From: Osedax fenrisi
Taxonomy: Eukaryota; Annelida; Polychaeta; Sabellida; Siboglinidae
DNA: 64,000 nt
Assembly (NCBI GenBank): GCA_964019155.1
Contig: OZ025244.1
Span: 74,518,073-74,582,072 of the forward strand
Direction of reading: 5' to 3'
Positions 12,552 to 24,600 of the stretch are shown piece after piece (positions within the stretch are counted from its first letter, which is position 1; each line of letters starts with the position of its first letter). The notes beneath the pieces are model-generated. The model ran no database searches. It worked only from the letters and a program-made list of their open reading frames with translations, and was not told where the DNA came from. Position numbers and translations under genes: made by a program.

Positions 12552-12753
12552 TGTTGTATTGTTATTTATAGTCATTGAATATTACCTGCGACCCTTGACA
12601 CATTTCACATTAACTTCCTCTTGTAAATAAATATATACCTAGTTAGATGTGTTTAATTAATATATCAAATATTCGTAGCATAAACTCGTAACTTAGCCAT
12701 TCTTTGCATCCAGATCGATTCCATTATAGTTAGAACAACAAACTTTCATAACA
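12552..12753 (+). repeat. 3' LTR, 202 bp
   Basis: Same length and TG...CA ends as the 5' LTR, with six substitutions, including two in the last eight bases. It is followed directly by the resumed ACT repeat. Confidence 0.95.
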
Positions 12754-12866
12754 ACTACTACTACTACTACTACTAATACTAATACTCATAGATATTGAGT
12801 GTACCTCACTCTAATGTCTATGATAATACTACTACCTACTTGTCATGAATACTACTACTACTACAT
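12754..12866. repeat. (TAC)n tract, right part, degenerate
   Basis: ACT/TAC triplets continue from the LTR boundary to about 12795. Degraded TAC-rich sequence follows up to the start of LINE C, with a fresh TACTACTAC just before 12866. It is best read as the other half of LINE B's tail. Confidence 0.75.
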
Positions 12867-13570
12867 ATGCACCCGGTCAATCCACCATGGTGTACCACAG
12901 GGATCTGTTCTCGGACCCATTCTCTTCAATATATACATGATCCCAATATTTGATATTTTTAATAAATATCAAAATATTGGCTACCATACCTATGCAGATG
13001 ACCTTTGAGTATATATGACTTTAAAGGACCATATTAAAGATATACATATACTTAACAACTGCCTTGAAGATATACGGAAATGGCTAAACTCAAACTCTCT
13101 CTCACTGAATAGCTCAAAAACCATTTCACTTCGTATTACACTATCAAATAATTCCACTATTCCAAATATATATATTGGTAATGACTTTATACCTTACTCC
13201 GGATCAGCCTGTAATCTTGGAATTATATTAGACACTTCATTGAATTTGAATAATCAGATCTCCAATATAACTAAATTTGTAAATTTTATGTTATACACTA
13301 TCAAAATTACCAGACCTGTAATATCATTATAAATTGCAAAACTTCTTGTAACATTATTGTAACAAATTAGATTACTGTAATACGATTATTAATGAAATAC
13401 CGGATTATTTATATATAAACTACAACTTTTACAAAATGCAGCTGTCCGACTCATATACAATATAACTAAATTCTCAAGAACTCATATATCACCTTACATG
13501 AAAATATTACACTGACAATTAAATAAAGAATAATCTATAAAATATATTTTATATGTATCATGTATATGTA
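12867..13570 (+). pseudogene. CR1/L2-type LINE copy C, RT fragment
   Basis: A third, shorter LINE copy of the same general family. It starts in the middle of RT (HGVPQGSVLGPILFNIYM), reads HTYADDL, meets a TGA near 13006, and continues as LNNCLEDIRKWLNSNSLSLN (13040-13100) and NLGIILDTSLNLNNQIS up to a stop at 13330. A degraded C-terminal LHW-like block lies near 13510. The sequence differs from copies A and B by many substitutions, so it is an older or separate subfamily. Confidence 0.75.
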
Positions 13571-13799
13571 TTATGTAATCAGGTTGGCTGTGATGAGTGG
13601 CATGGTGGGTTAGCATATATATATATATATATATATACACTCTACTCACTCCCTATACACCATCCCGCCCAATACTACTTTGACTTAAGTATACTCTATA
13701 GAGAATTATAATTGTCCCAGATTTGCGTACATTAACTATAAAACAAAAGATAGTCATTTTAATATCTGTACCTATAACCTGGAGTACACCTTATAGCAT
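13571..13799. other. Spacer with (TA)n
   Basis: Contains (TA)n at about 13616-13636. Nothing else was recognised. Confidence 0.6.
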
Positions 13800-15370
13800 T
13801 CAGTTTAATTTCTTTTCTTTGTTTAGTGATTTGATAATGTTTGGATTATCACCATTTAGTTGCTCATTTGTTAGATGATCTCGCCAGGATTTGTTTGTCA
13901 CAGCACGGAACATGCATGTGTAGGTTCCATCAATCTTTTTCTCTAACGAAGTTGTTAGAGTCACGGTAACATAACCATAAATAAGCACGGATTCGACAAC
14001 AACTCTGAACACTTTTCTTTCAAGATGAGTACTTAGCTTTGAGTTGCCGAATATATTTATGCAATTAATTCTGCCCAGGCTTTAGCAATCATTATATTAA
14101 CATATATTTTAGTTAATGTAATATAGCTATCCAGATATTTAAAATATTATACTTGATTTATCATATTTCCGCAGATAATGTTCATTTGAATGTTGTTATT
14201 CTGATTTAAATGAATGTAATCCATTTTGTCAGTGTTCAATATTTTGTGAGGCTGATTCGATTTTTTAGTAATAATGTATCAGCATCTTTCAGAGTATTAT
14301 GTGATTAACCTACTTGTTAATGCGATATCGTCAATATAATCGGTAATAGTAATTTGTTCATAAATATATCGACTGATTTTGTTTCAGTTAGAGTAAAAAC
14401 CTATAGGTTATAGCTAGAGCTATCAGTCATAACACAAGGACGTTTTCAGAATATATAGTTGAGATAGCTTATAAAGAGGAACGGCGCAAGTGTGTCATCC
14501 TGTAAGACTTCCAGATTTCGAAGTAAAGTGTATCTCCATCTGGTGAGCGACCATGGTTCGAGTATTCTTGTAGAGCATCATAATTGCACAGACTGTTTCT
14601 TCTGGTATACCATATTTTTAAAATATGTCTTTTATCTTTTTGCAATTTATCATGTTAAAAGCTTTTGAAAAGTAAATGAAGAGGAAATGTAGTGACATGT
14701 TTTTAGATTTTACTCCTTCTAAAATTCGCCTAATAGTCAGATTGTAGATCTATTTGTTCGGAAGTAATTTTGATATATTCTAGGATTGGATCAATTTATG
14801 GTATAATCCTGTTTAATAACCCAGCTAACAGTAATAGCAGCATAACAGCAGCATAATAGCATATCTGATAATAATAGCAGCATAATAGCAGCATAAAAGC
14901 AGCATAATATACGTTATAATAGCAGCATAAAAGCAGCATAATAGCAACAAAATCAAACTTTATAAGAGCAGCATAACAGCACAATGTAAACATTTGCGGC
15001 TATTATGATATTCTATTATGCTGCTCTTATGCTGTTCTTACTGTTAGCTGGGAATATCAAATTAATATATTTTAATTTATATTATGTTGTGTTCTTATCA
15101 TAAGAATTAAATTTAGATTACTGAGAAATTATAAATGTTCTGTTATTCGTCTGTGTAGGCGCGCTTGCTTTCAGTTGTCTGCTTTGTGCCGTTTATCATG
15201 TTTTTGACAGATTTTTGCTGTTTCCCAGGGTATTCGTTTCTTTAATTTAAGTTTTAACAGTATTACTTTATTGGCTGCTTCTTTGCATGCTTTTTCAACA
15301 ATTTTATATCTTGTACTTTCGGATAACGTAGTTTCTGCATCAGAATTGTGAATGATTTATATTACAAATT
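13800..15370 (-). pseudogene. Second LINE type (craniofacial-development-protein-2-like RT), decayed, - strand
   Basis: Reading the - strand from 15370 leftward gives RYKIVEKACKEAANK and KKRIPWETAKIC (linker, about 15330-15200). An RT-like block follows in the form FSKAFN...KYGIPEETVCAIMMLY (14690-14580). Next come a mutated active site YIDDIALT (about 14335-14310) and finally the tail SLEKKIDGTYTCMFRAVTNK and SWRDHLTNEQLNGD (13965-13850). These phrases match the RT found in many cnidarian and other invertebrate proteins named craniofacial development protein 2-like (an RTE-like LINE, recalled). Stops and frameshifts are frequent, and a foldback element interrupts it at 14820-15052. The endonuclease end is missing. 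Confidence 0.7.
14820..15052. mobile_element. Small foldback/MITE with CCCAGCTAACAG termini
   Basis: The left end CCCAGCTAACAGTAATAG and the right end (complement CCCAGCTAACAGTAAGAA) form a terminal inverted repeat of 26 bp or more. The interior is a tandem array of about 8-11-bp units reading AGCAGCATAATAGCAGCAT on the left and its complement on the right. It interrupts the - strand LINE. No convincing target duplication is seen (left flank GTTTAATAA, right flank AATATCAAA). Confidence 0.7.
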
Positions 15371-17700
15371 GTAATGATGAAAAGTATGAAATATATGTGG
15401 AAATACTATCATTTTAAATAAGTTCAATAGCGAATAGTCAAAGTATTATTACATAATACTTTACAAAATATGTATATATTTATATTCAAAATGGATATAT
15501 TGATTTATCGAATATGGCTTTATATTTTAAGAAAATAGTTATAATTTACATTTGTTATATTATTAAAACAAACACTATAAATTAAATATTTATTGTATTC
15601 AAAAATGTATATAACTTTTCATTTATAATATTAATATATTTTTAAATTGAAATGTAAACAAATATAACCTTAAAAAGTAATTAGAATTATTATAGAATTA
15701 CAGATGGCGCAATTTTTCATTACTTTCACAAATTCATTAGCGACATATTTTTACTTCCTGAAAACTTTGTAGTGATAAATTTACTATCAAATATATTTAG
15801 AATAAATAAACTGAATTCATTCGTATATAAGTCTATATAGACTATTGTATGATATCAATTAGTAATATATTATTGGGTATAATATTAATAAATATATAAT
15901 TAATTAGTATTAATTTAAAAGAAAACAAACATATTTAGAAAAATTGAATGTCCTTTACAAGTTCAATTAATCTATTTTAAATTTTATTTAATGTGAAATA
16001 TACATTATAATAAATTAATATAATATTTTAAATATAATTAGATAATATAATTCTATCATTTTTTTTAATAATAAATAAGTCACATATGTGATAATCTAAT
16101 TAATAGCAGGGGATTTAATGAGGCGACTATCTTGTTTAAAATACAATTACAGACAAAATTATACATATAGGAAATGTTTTATTTATAATTGCCATAATAA
16201 GTATATCATATATTTTTGGAATAAATTATTAAATATAAAACATTCGATAAACAATACTAAAATGTAGAATATTATTAAAAAATATTAAAATTTTTATTTT
16301 TATAAACTAAGAATTATAAAAGTGATTTAATTTTATATTATTATAATTGATATTATTTAAAATTAGCCAAACTCAATAAACAATAACGCAATACATTTTA
16401 AAAATAATATATGTAATAATAGAAATCATTACTTCTCAGATGTTTTAGGAACTATCGGTAAAAATCCCTATCATTATGAACAATTATAAAGTAATGTTTT
16501 CATTTAAACCAACTATTACAATATATACTCTCACAAAAATATATAAATTTGTTATCTATATTTTATTGATATTATTTAAAAATTAAAAAATATATAACAA
16601 ATATTGTTATTAATGTTTTTAGAAGTATCTTATTCGATCAAACCCCACGCGGCATATTTACATATATTCACTTATAATTTAAATAATCTACATTATATAA
16701 ATATTTATTATTTATTGATTTACATATATTTTACAATTACTTATTTTCGACGTTTATGTATCAAATAAACAACAATATTTTACATTTTAATAATATACAA
16801 TAACAAAATTTGAACAAATAATGTGTCCACAAATTATATATGTACACTAGTCACTTGATGTTAACTTGTGTTCCTCGATATGGATAATGTATATAAGAAG
16901 TAACAGAATGGATAAAGGACCCAGAATATATTAATGTTATTTCTATTAATTTAATTTCTGTTAAGTTACTACTGAATAGAGTAAACATATTTATTAGAAT
17001 AAAAACACTGTTCAATATTTATTATTTATCTATAGATATATCTCAATAATGTACTAATATAAATATACTTGTAGAGCTATTTAGGTATATGTATTGATAG
17101 AGCTTTGGCTATTGCATATGTTTATGAACATCTTTATATTATATGTTTAATAATGTATGTAAATATATTAATTATTATTTACTTTATTAATTATTGTATA
17201 TTAATACTCCATATCAAGAGATTACATTAAATAATTATGTAAAATAATTTTTTTTATTATATATATTTCATAATACAATTATATTATAATACATATGATA
17301 TTAATATAATTTATTTAGTAACATAATAACATAATAGCATATAGGAAATACTATGTTCATATTGTTTGTACATTCATACATTACATATAAGTATATAACA
17401 ATTGACTGATATAATGAATATATAGGCTCAATAAAAATAGATATTGCATTATAATAATGAATTAATAAAATATAAATAAAAATAATTATAATATATAATT
17501 TTTCTATTTAATTAAAATATTTTGAATTATAATTTTATATATATTTATATAATAAATAATTAATAATTTCTAAAATTATAAAAATGAATCATTAACCATA
17601 AACATTGATAATAATATGAATTTAATAAATATGACTAATATATAAAAGCCATTCTGAATACTGAAATTGAAGTAGTATAGTATTCTGTAGAAATGAGATA
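15371..17700. other. AT-rich spacer downstream of KLHL20
   Basis: Extremely AT-rich with no coding potential or clear repeat recognised. On the - strand it includes a possible AATAAA at 17310-17315 (TTTATT on +), about 440 bp past the KLHL20 stop, which might serve as the polyadenylation signal. Closer ATTAAA-type variants cannot be ranked by eye. Confidence 0.5.
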
Positions 17701-17718
17701 GTTCAACGGAATAGTTCA

Positions 17719-17749
17719 GGGTGGGAGGGGAACGGGGTAACGGGGAGGG
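17719..17749 (+). other. G-quadruplex-capable G-run cluster beside the KLHL20 stop
   Basis: Six runs of three or four G separated by one to three other bases, within 31 bp and ten bases from the KLHL20 stop codon. G-rich on the + strand, so the mRNA would carry the C-rich complement at the start of its 3' UTR. It stands out in an AT-rich setting. Confidence 0.6.
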
Positions 17750-17758
17750 TTGAATGCT

Positions 17759-17872
17759 TCACCATAGGTGCGCTTCGTTCTGCTGCATTTTCACAACCCC
17801 CACTCCTCCACCTAAGCGTCTGTAGTTCATACCTCCGAATATCCTCCATTGATTGGTGTCAGAGTTATACAC
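17759..17872 (-). CDS. KLHL20: KLHL20 exon 16 (last coding exon)
   Basis: Phase 0 start after CACACTAG. Encodes VYNSDTNQWRIFGGMNYRR and a glycine-rich end, then a TGA at 17761-17759. It closes Kelch blade 6; the C-terminal HLW resembles the vertebrate HIW end. Confidence 0.93.
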   Translation of the reverse strand: MYNSDTNQWRIFGGMNYRRLGGGVGVVKMQQNEAHLW

Positions 17873-20800
17873 CTAGTGTGATAAGGTGGTTATAATGAGG
17901 ATACTATATCGTACGGGTAGGGGCGCTGGATCGATGGTGTGTATGTAGGGGGGAACAACCAATCAAAATATGTTGTGGTAAAAGTTGGGGGGGGACCAAT
18001 ACATAGGAGGTCCCCCTAGATTTTAAAGTGGGGGGGAAATATCCCCCCTGTTGCAGCGCCCCTGCGTATGAGGGGTGAAGTACAAACCTCTACAGTTTTT
18101 AGATAGGTAGATCCGTCGAATCCTCCAATCGCCATTAGTTGACCATTCACTACAGCAAGGCCAACCTAATCGTGTTCAATTCATTAGTAAATCATATAGT
18201 AAGTAAGTATCACCATCATTATTATCAGGTTTTGGCATTGGCAGGGTAATTATAGAGGAAGCGATGCGTATTAAGACTTATCCTTATATATAATATATAT
18301 ATATCCAATTAATATGTTAATTTAAGCCATGTTTTAGGATATATGTTGAGAAAATATATATATTTTATTATAAACACTGAACTTCAGAAATTAGTTAAAA
18401 TATTACTCTAACTGCTAAGTGTATATTCTTTATAAATAAAAATATTGTATAAATGTTCAAGTACATTTTAAACATGTATTATTAAATAATGTTATATTAA
18501 ATTTTTTATTATTTATGTAGTAATTATGTTAATGTAACAATAAGTTGATTAAAAAAGTAAATTTGTGATTACATTATTTTTACGAATTCAGATGCATTTT
18601 ATAAATTATATAAATTATAATACAAATTCTGTAGTAATCTGTAGTACTGTATAACACATGTTTTATAAAGGTTAGTAAACATATAAATTATGAAATATAA
18701 AAATAATATTGATTAATTTATGACAATATATATTAGTTTAATTATGTAGGTAATACATTACTTAATAGTATATTATAATAATTATTGATTATACAAATTT
18801 TAAAAACCTTCTAATTATAATGTATATAAATAACTGAATGCATTTATCTAAAAATTAATATTTGTTCACATTAACTATTATTCAAAATAAAATTCAGAGA
18901 TTAGTTTAAAATATATTCTATATTTTTTATATAGAATAAGATAATATATATATATATATATATATATATCAGCATTCCAGATTTCTATAAATGTTATCAT
19001 ATATAATCATTAATAATTATCTCTCTACGTTTATTGAACTATATATCTAGAGATAATAAAATATATAAAGATAATAAAATATTGGTATAATACCAAATAT
19101 TTTTCCAAAATTATAATTTATAATAGTAGCAAGTTTCGTATATATGGCCATGCAAATGCACTCAATTGAGCGATAACTGACGTAACTTTAATTAATACAT
19201 ACATTGAATAATTAAAAATATATAATTTTGAATTATTTGATATTTAATATATAAATCTAAGTCATAGATTATTTTATTAAGGGAATTCCCATTCACATGT
19301 TAAAAGATAGCGAATGCATTGCTATATATGGCCACCAAACTAAAAAATATTTAATGAAATTATAGTTTTACAAATTATAGTTTTAAATTATAATCTAATA
19401 CAATTAGAAGAGATAATAATAAAATTGTATATTACATTAATAACAATAGACATATAAAAATAGTTTTTATTATTTTTAATAAATGTAAGGAAATTATACA
19501 TTAGTAATTATATTAGTGAATTTTGCTTCAGATTACCAACGATTTTTCTAAGGATAACACATGCGGAATCGTGTAATTCAATTTTGTACACAAAACATGA
19601 ACTACATAGGTTCTATTTTGTTGTTAAAATTTAGTTTATAAATTAAATTTGGAACAAATTATAATTTTAAAATGTAAAATAATATATTTTAAATTATTAT
19701 TTTATTATGAAATCAAAGTGTTCTTTACTAATATATAACAAAGCAATAGGATATTATTGTATTTATTTTTTAAGATATTTAAATGCTATACTTATCTATG
19801 TGATTAATATAATCTAACTTATATTATATTTAAGTTAATGTCAATATTGTTGAATAGAAACTGCAGCAAACCTAAATATATTTCAGTGATTTCAGTGATA
19901 TTATAGCCGCCTACTGTGGAATACTATTAATTCTGTTTACAGGGAGTATTATATCTTTATTTCGTAAAATTATTTCGAAATTACTATATATAGCAACTGA
20001 AATTAGGTAGCTTTATCTAGTTGTAATAGCTATCTAGTCAAATTATTTGTAGCAAAAAAAAACTATTCCAAGTATAAGTGAATGAAACAATTAAAATTCA
20101 ATAAATGAATTATAAAGTAATACAAAATGGTGTGCTATAAAATATGCTTTTTATGCTCTTTCTAAACTGATGTTATAGATAATTTGTTGATAGATAACAT
20201 ATTATTAATCAATTTTACATATTAATAATTTATTTTTAAATTGTTACTAATTTTAGCTATTTTTCACTTTACTAATAATTCTTAAATATTTGATTTAATT
20301 TAGAACTATTTTGATAGGTGTTAAATAACTTATACTATCATATTACATAAATAAATGAAGTGTTTAAATTTGAAATTATAATTTGTAATATTTAAAATTA
20401 AAAAAAAAATGTAGTTTAAAATAAATAGGAAGGATTTAATACATTTTTTAATACATTTTAATATAATATAATTTAAAATAATTAAATTAATACTTATTTT
20501 TTTTTCATTACAAAAGTATAATTTTTAATAAAGAAAATTATTATACAGATGATATAAATATATGTAAATTATGTAATAACGTAAATATTCATTAATGGAA
20601 GATGAAACATAACATAAGAGATGAAATATTTTAATTTTAAATTAACATAAACATTAAATAAATGTTCGAACTGTAATTTAATATGTCGATGATATGCGAT
20701 GGTATATTTGAAAATAATTATTTGCATTGGTGGAGCTCAAAGGGTTAATCAATAAAATAAAACTTTAATCAGAAATATATTTTTAAAATAATATAATATT

Positions 20801-21631
20801 CCTATTATTTCTATTGAAATATTAAATTAATATAAAATCATACAACTATCTGTTATACCACTCATACTACTAAATGGATGTATTGATGACTGAATGGGTT
20901 GCTATGATATGTATAAGTTATACCCCGCTCCTTCTACTGGACATCGATACCACAGAGGTCCAACAGTTCTTCGTCGGGTTGTATCTTTCTACGCATGACA
21001 GTTCAGTAACATCATCTCTGCCTCCTACAATGTGATGTTACGATATCAAGAAACAAATCATATTTAATTCTGTTTATATATATATATATATGTAGTGATA
21101 TGCATGACTGTGTATAATACAGTGATATGCATGAATGCGTTAGCACTGACTAACGCCTCCGAGAATTCATCAGTTAATCATAATACATTAGTGATAAATG
21201 ACCTATATATAATATAACTAGATACATATACCCGAATCCTCTATATATATATATATATATATATATGTGTGACTTGATAATAACAAACCGACGGCATAAA
21301 TCATTGAATTAAAAACAGCGACTCCTAGATGTTTTCGCCGAGAGATCATCGGAGCACATAAAGACCATCTCTTGAATCTCGAATCGTATTTCTCAACTGT
21401 ATCGTATATTTATTTATTATTAGAAATTACATTAATTATAATTAGTCATGATTAAGGGCTGATTAGGCATGATTAAGGGTTGATTAGGCATGATTAAGGG
21501 CTTGCGTAAACATATGAATATTTACATAGTGAAGATAGGAGATTTTTTTTGTTAACTAAAAGTATGATAGCTTCTGAAATAAATAAGATAATGACTATAT
21601 TTTGTTAAGTCTTATAATTAAATTAAATTCA

Positions 21632-21681
<50 letters not shown>

Positions 21682-24600
21682 CAAATATACACAATAACTT
21701 AATAAATACTAATTATTTTATCATATTTACATGCATTCAAAATGTCACAGTGATATAAATTTAGATATAATCCGATAATTTGTTTTGATATAAATACAAA
21801 GATATATATAATTCCAAGAGATCTTTTTATATTGTATTTATATAGTCATATATAAATAACAATTATATAATTGTAATTCTATAAAATAATATATTTTATT
21901 GTTGATATATATAATATAGTGTTATATTGAATTATATACCTAAAACTGTTTCCCTTGTATTTCTCTATATATCTATATAGTTTAAATTTGTTTAAATCTG
22001 CCTAGCAAGACGTTGTAAGATAAGGTGCATTTGTTGGCATATTCAAATTATTGAAGCAACTGACATTTATAATGCTACAGTATATCTCTTATCCATTACA
22101 TATAACTTCCTGATAATCCCTTTAATTACAATTATTTATATAGTAGTTAATAATATATAATATTTATTACATACATAGTCACTTAATAAGTTAGTATACT
22201 TTGACAGCCTAGTTGTACAAATCATAAATAATTGAATAAAAGTAAGATTGTGATATTTTATCTGGTTCTGGATGCGTTATTATATAATAATAGAGACTAT
22301 GGTACAGAGTAATTTATATTAGTATGCAAAATATAAAAAAGTATTATTAGTTAGACTTGGTTAGATTAATTATATAACTCTAGTCATATGTCCAAATACT
22401 TAATAAATTGGATATACATATTATATTTGTATTTTACATAATTGAATACTCTTCCCTTAATTTTTTTTAAATTGCTATAAAGGTAACATTTTTAAATAGT
22501 AGTTTATTATGACATATATTTTCATTGAGTCAATAAACCTTTCTATTATATATAACCAACGTTATCAGAGTATTTATATTTGTTATTTTTTTCTAATATT
22601 TTATAATTATATTTTTACTGTATATTTTTTATTTCTTTTATTTTTGTAATGTTATCTTTTTCCCTATATAATATATTATATAATATATTATACATCATAA
22701 TATAGTACATCATATATATGACGTACTTATTAAGATTAATTATAAATAAAATAATAACTCTCTTATTATAATAATATTGTTAATATATACCACTATTTAA
22801 ATATTTACTGTTATTTTGTTTTTATCTGTTATTTATTTTTGGCTATTTTTTTCTTTTTATTTCTATTATTTTTGTAATGTTATTTTTGTAATTTTTATTT
22901 ATGTTATTTTTTGTCATTATATAATATATTATATTATATGATGTATGTATTAAGTTTAATTATAAATAAAATAATAACTCTCTTATATTAATAATATTTT
23001 GTTTTTTTTTGTTATTTTTTTTAAACTTCTTATTTTTTTCTGTTATTTATTTTGGGCTATTTTTTTATATTAAATACGATATTAAATGTGAATGTGATAT
23101 TTGTTTTCTGTTTATTTTTTTATTTTTTTTTATTTGTATTATTTTTGTAATGTTATTTTTTTTTATTCATGTTATTTTTGTAATGTTATTTTTTTTCCTT
23201 ATATAATATAATATATTATATGATGTAGGTATTAAAGTTAATTATAAATAAAATAATAACTCTCTTATAATAATAATATTTGTAATATATACCACTATTT
23301 AAATATTTACTGTTATTTTTTTTCTGTTATTTTTTTATTTATATTTTTTTTCCTGTTATATTATTTTTTACGGTTATTTTTTTTCCTAACACTGATTAAA
23401 TTGTAATAAAAAAATTCAACATAATGTAAGTGTGATAAAGTATTATAATTATTTTAAATTTATATTTTTTTTATATCTGTTATTTTTTTAACTATTATTT
23501 TTTTCATAACACATGATAACAAAGTGATAACGTGATAACATGATAACAAAATAAATTAATTCAACAAATAATGTAAAATGTAAGTGTATATGATGAAATA
23601 TTATAATTATAAGTTAATTCGAATAAAAATAGATTTTATCTTTATCACATGTTAATATAAACAAAATAACATATAATATAATATTTATTAAATTATTTGT
23701 GTTAACAAATATAATATAATTTAAAAAAAATACTATATTAATTAAAGTATTATAAATTATAATTTATTATTATTACTATTTATATATTTATATAATTAAT
23801 ATTTATTAAATTATTTGTGTTAAAACATTTCTAAATAATAATTTATTTTATATATAATTTGTTTTAATAAAAAAAAATAAACTAAATATAACATAATTAT
23901 ACATTTGTTTTTGTGAATTGACAACACCACTAAATAACATTTATAATTAAAATTAAAAACATATATGTTTTATATCATTAATATATACATATTAATAACT
24001 ATTTTGGAAAAAGCACTAATTCATTATGTTCAAAATAAATATATTAGATAACATTGACATTTTGATATATAACTAAAATTGACTAAAATATTGAAATATA
24101 AAATCTATTGAGAAATATATTTAAATATATACGATATATATATTTATTTAGAATGCAGTATAATTACTTTATAAATACATATATCTAGGTATATTAGTAT
24201 TTATATCCAGAAATAAACGAACAAGTATACTATTATATTTAATCAATGAGATTTTAATGGTGATTTATTAATCTATCCAATATTAAGGCTATAATAACAA
24301 TATTTCACTAGCATTATTATACTATACTTATTTGAACCTGTATTTAATGGAGTTGTTCCATCACTTCCACCTACAGCATATAAGAATCCATTAACTACAG
24401 CAACTCCTACACCAAGTCTTCTGGTATTCATGGATGGAACTTTTGTCCAGCGGTTTATTTGAGGATCATATCTATATTGAATTGAATGACAAATATTATT
24501 CATATTATATTATAATAATTAAGAGAAAAGTAAAAAACATTTATATTACAATAATTTTTAATCTCAATAATTGTAAATATCTTGTTTTTCTCTTATAATA

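Larger units (their letters stand above)
8231..12753 (+). mobile_element. Ty3/Gypsy-type LTR retrotransposon, complete structure but decayed coding
   Basis: A full LTR element of 4523 bp. It has two 202-bp LTRs starting TGTTGTATTG and ending CA, a primer-binding site directly after the 5' LTR, and a polypurine tract directly before the 3' LTR. The coding order is gag (zinc knuckles), protease, reverse transcriptase, RNase H, integrase, which is the Gypsy (Metaviridae) order. The five bases before the element (ACTAC, 8226-8230) and after it (ACTAC, 12754-12758) match. This fits a 5-bp target duplication, but the target is itself an ACT repeat, so the match has little weight. Coding is broken by a frameshift in gag and several in-frame stops. 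Confidence 0.93.

Noticed and set aside
23009..23206. Hydrophobic 65-residue frame
   Set aside because: T-rich tandem repeat in KLHL20 intron 12, rich in Phe codons by composition only.
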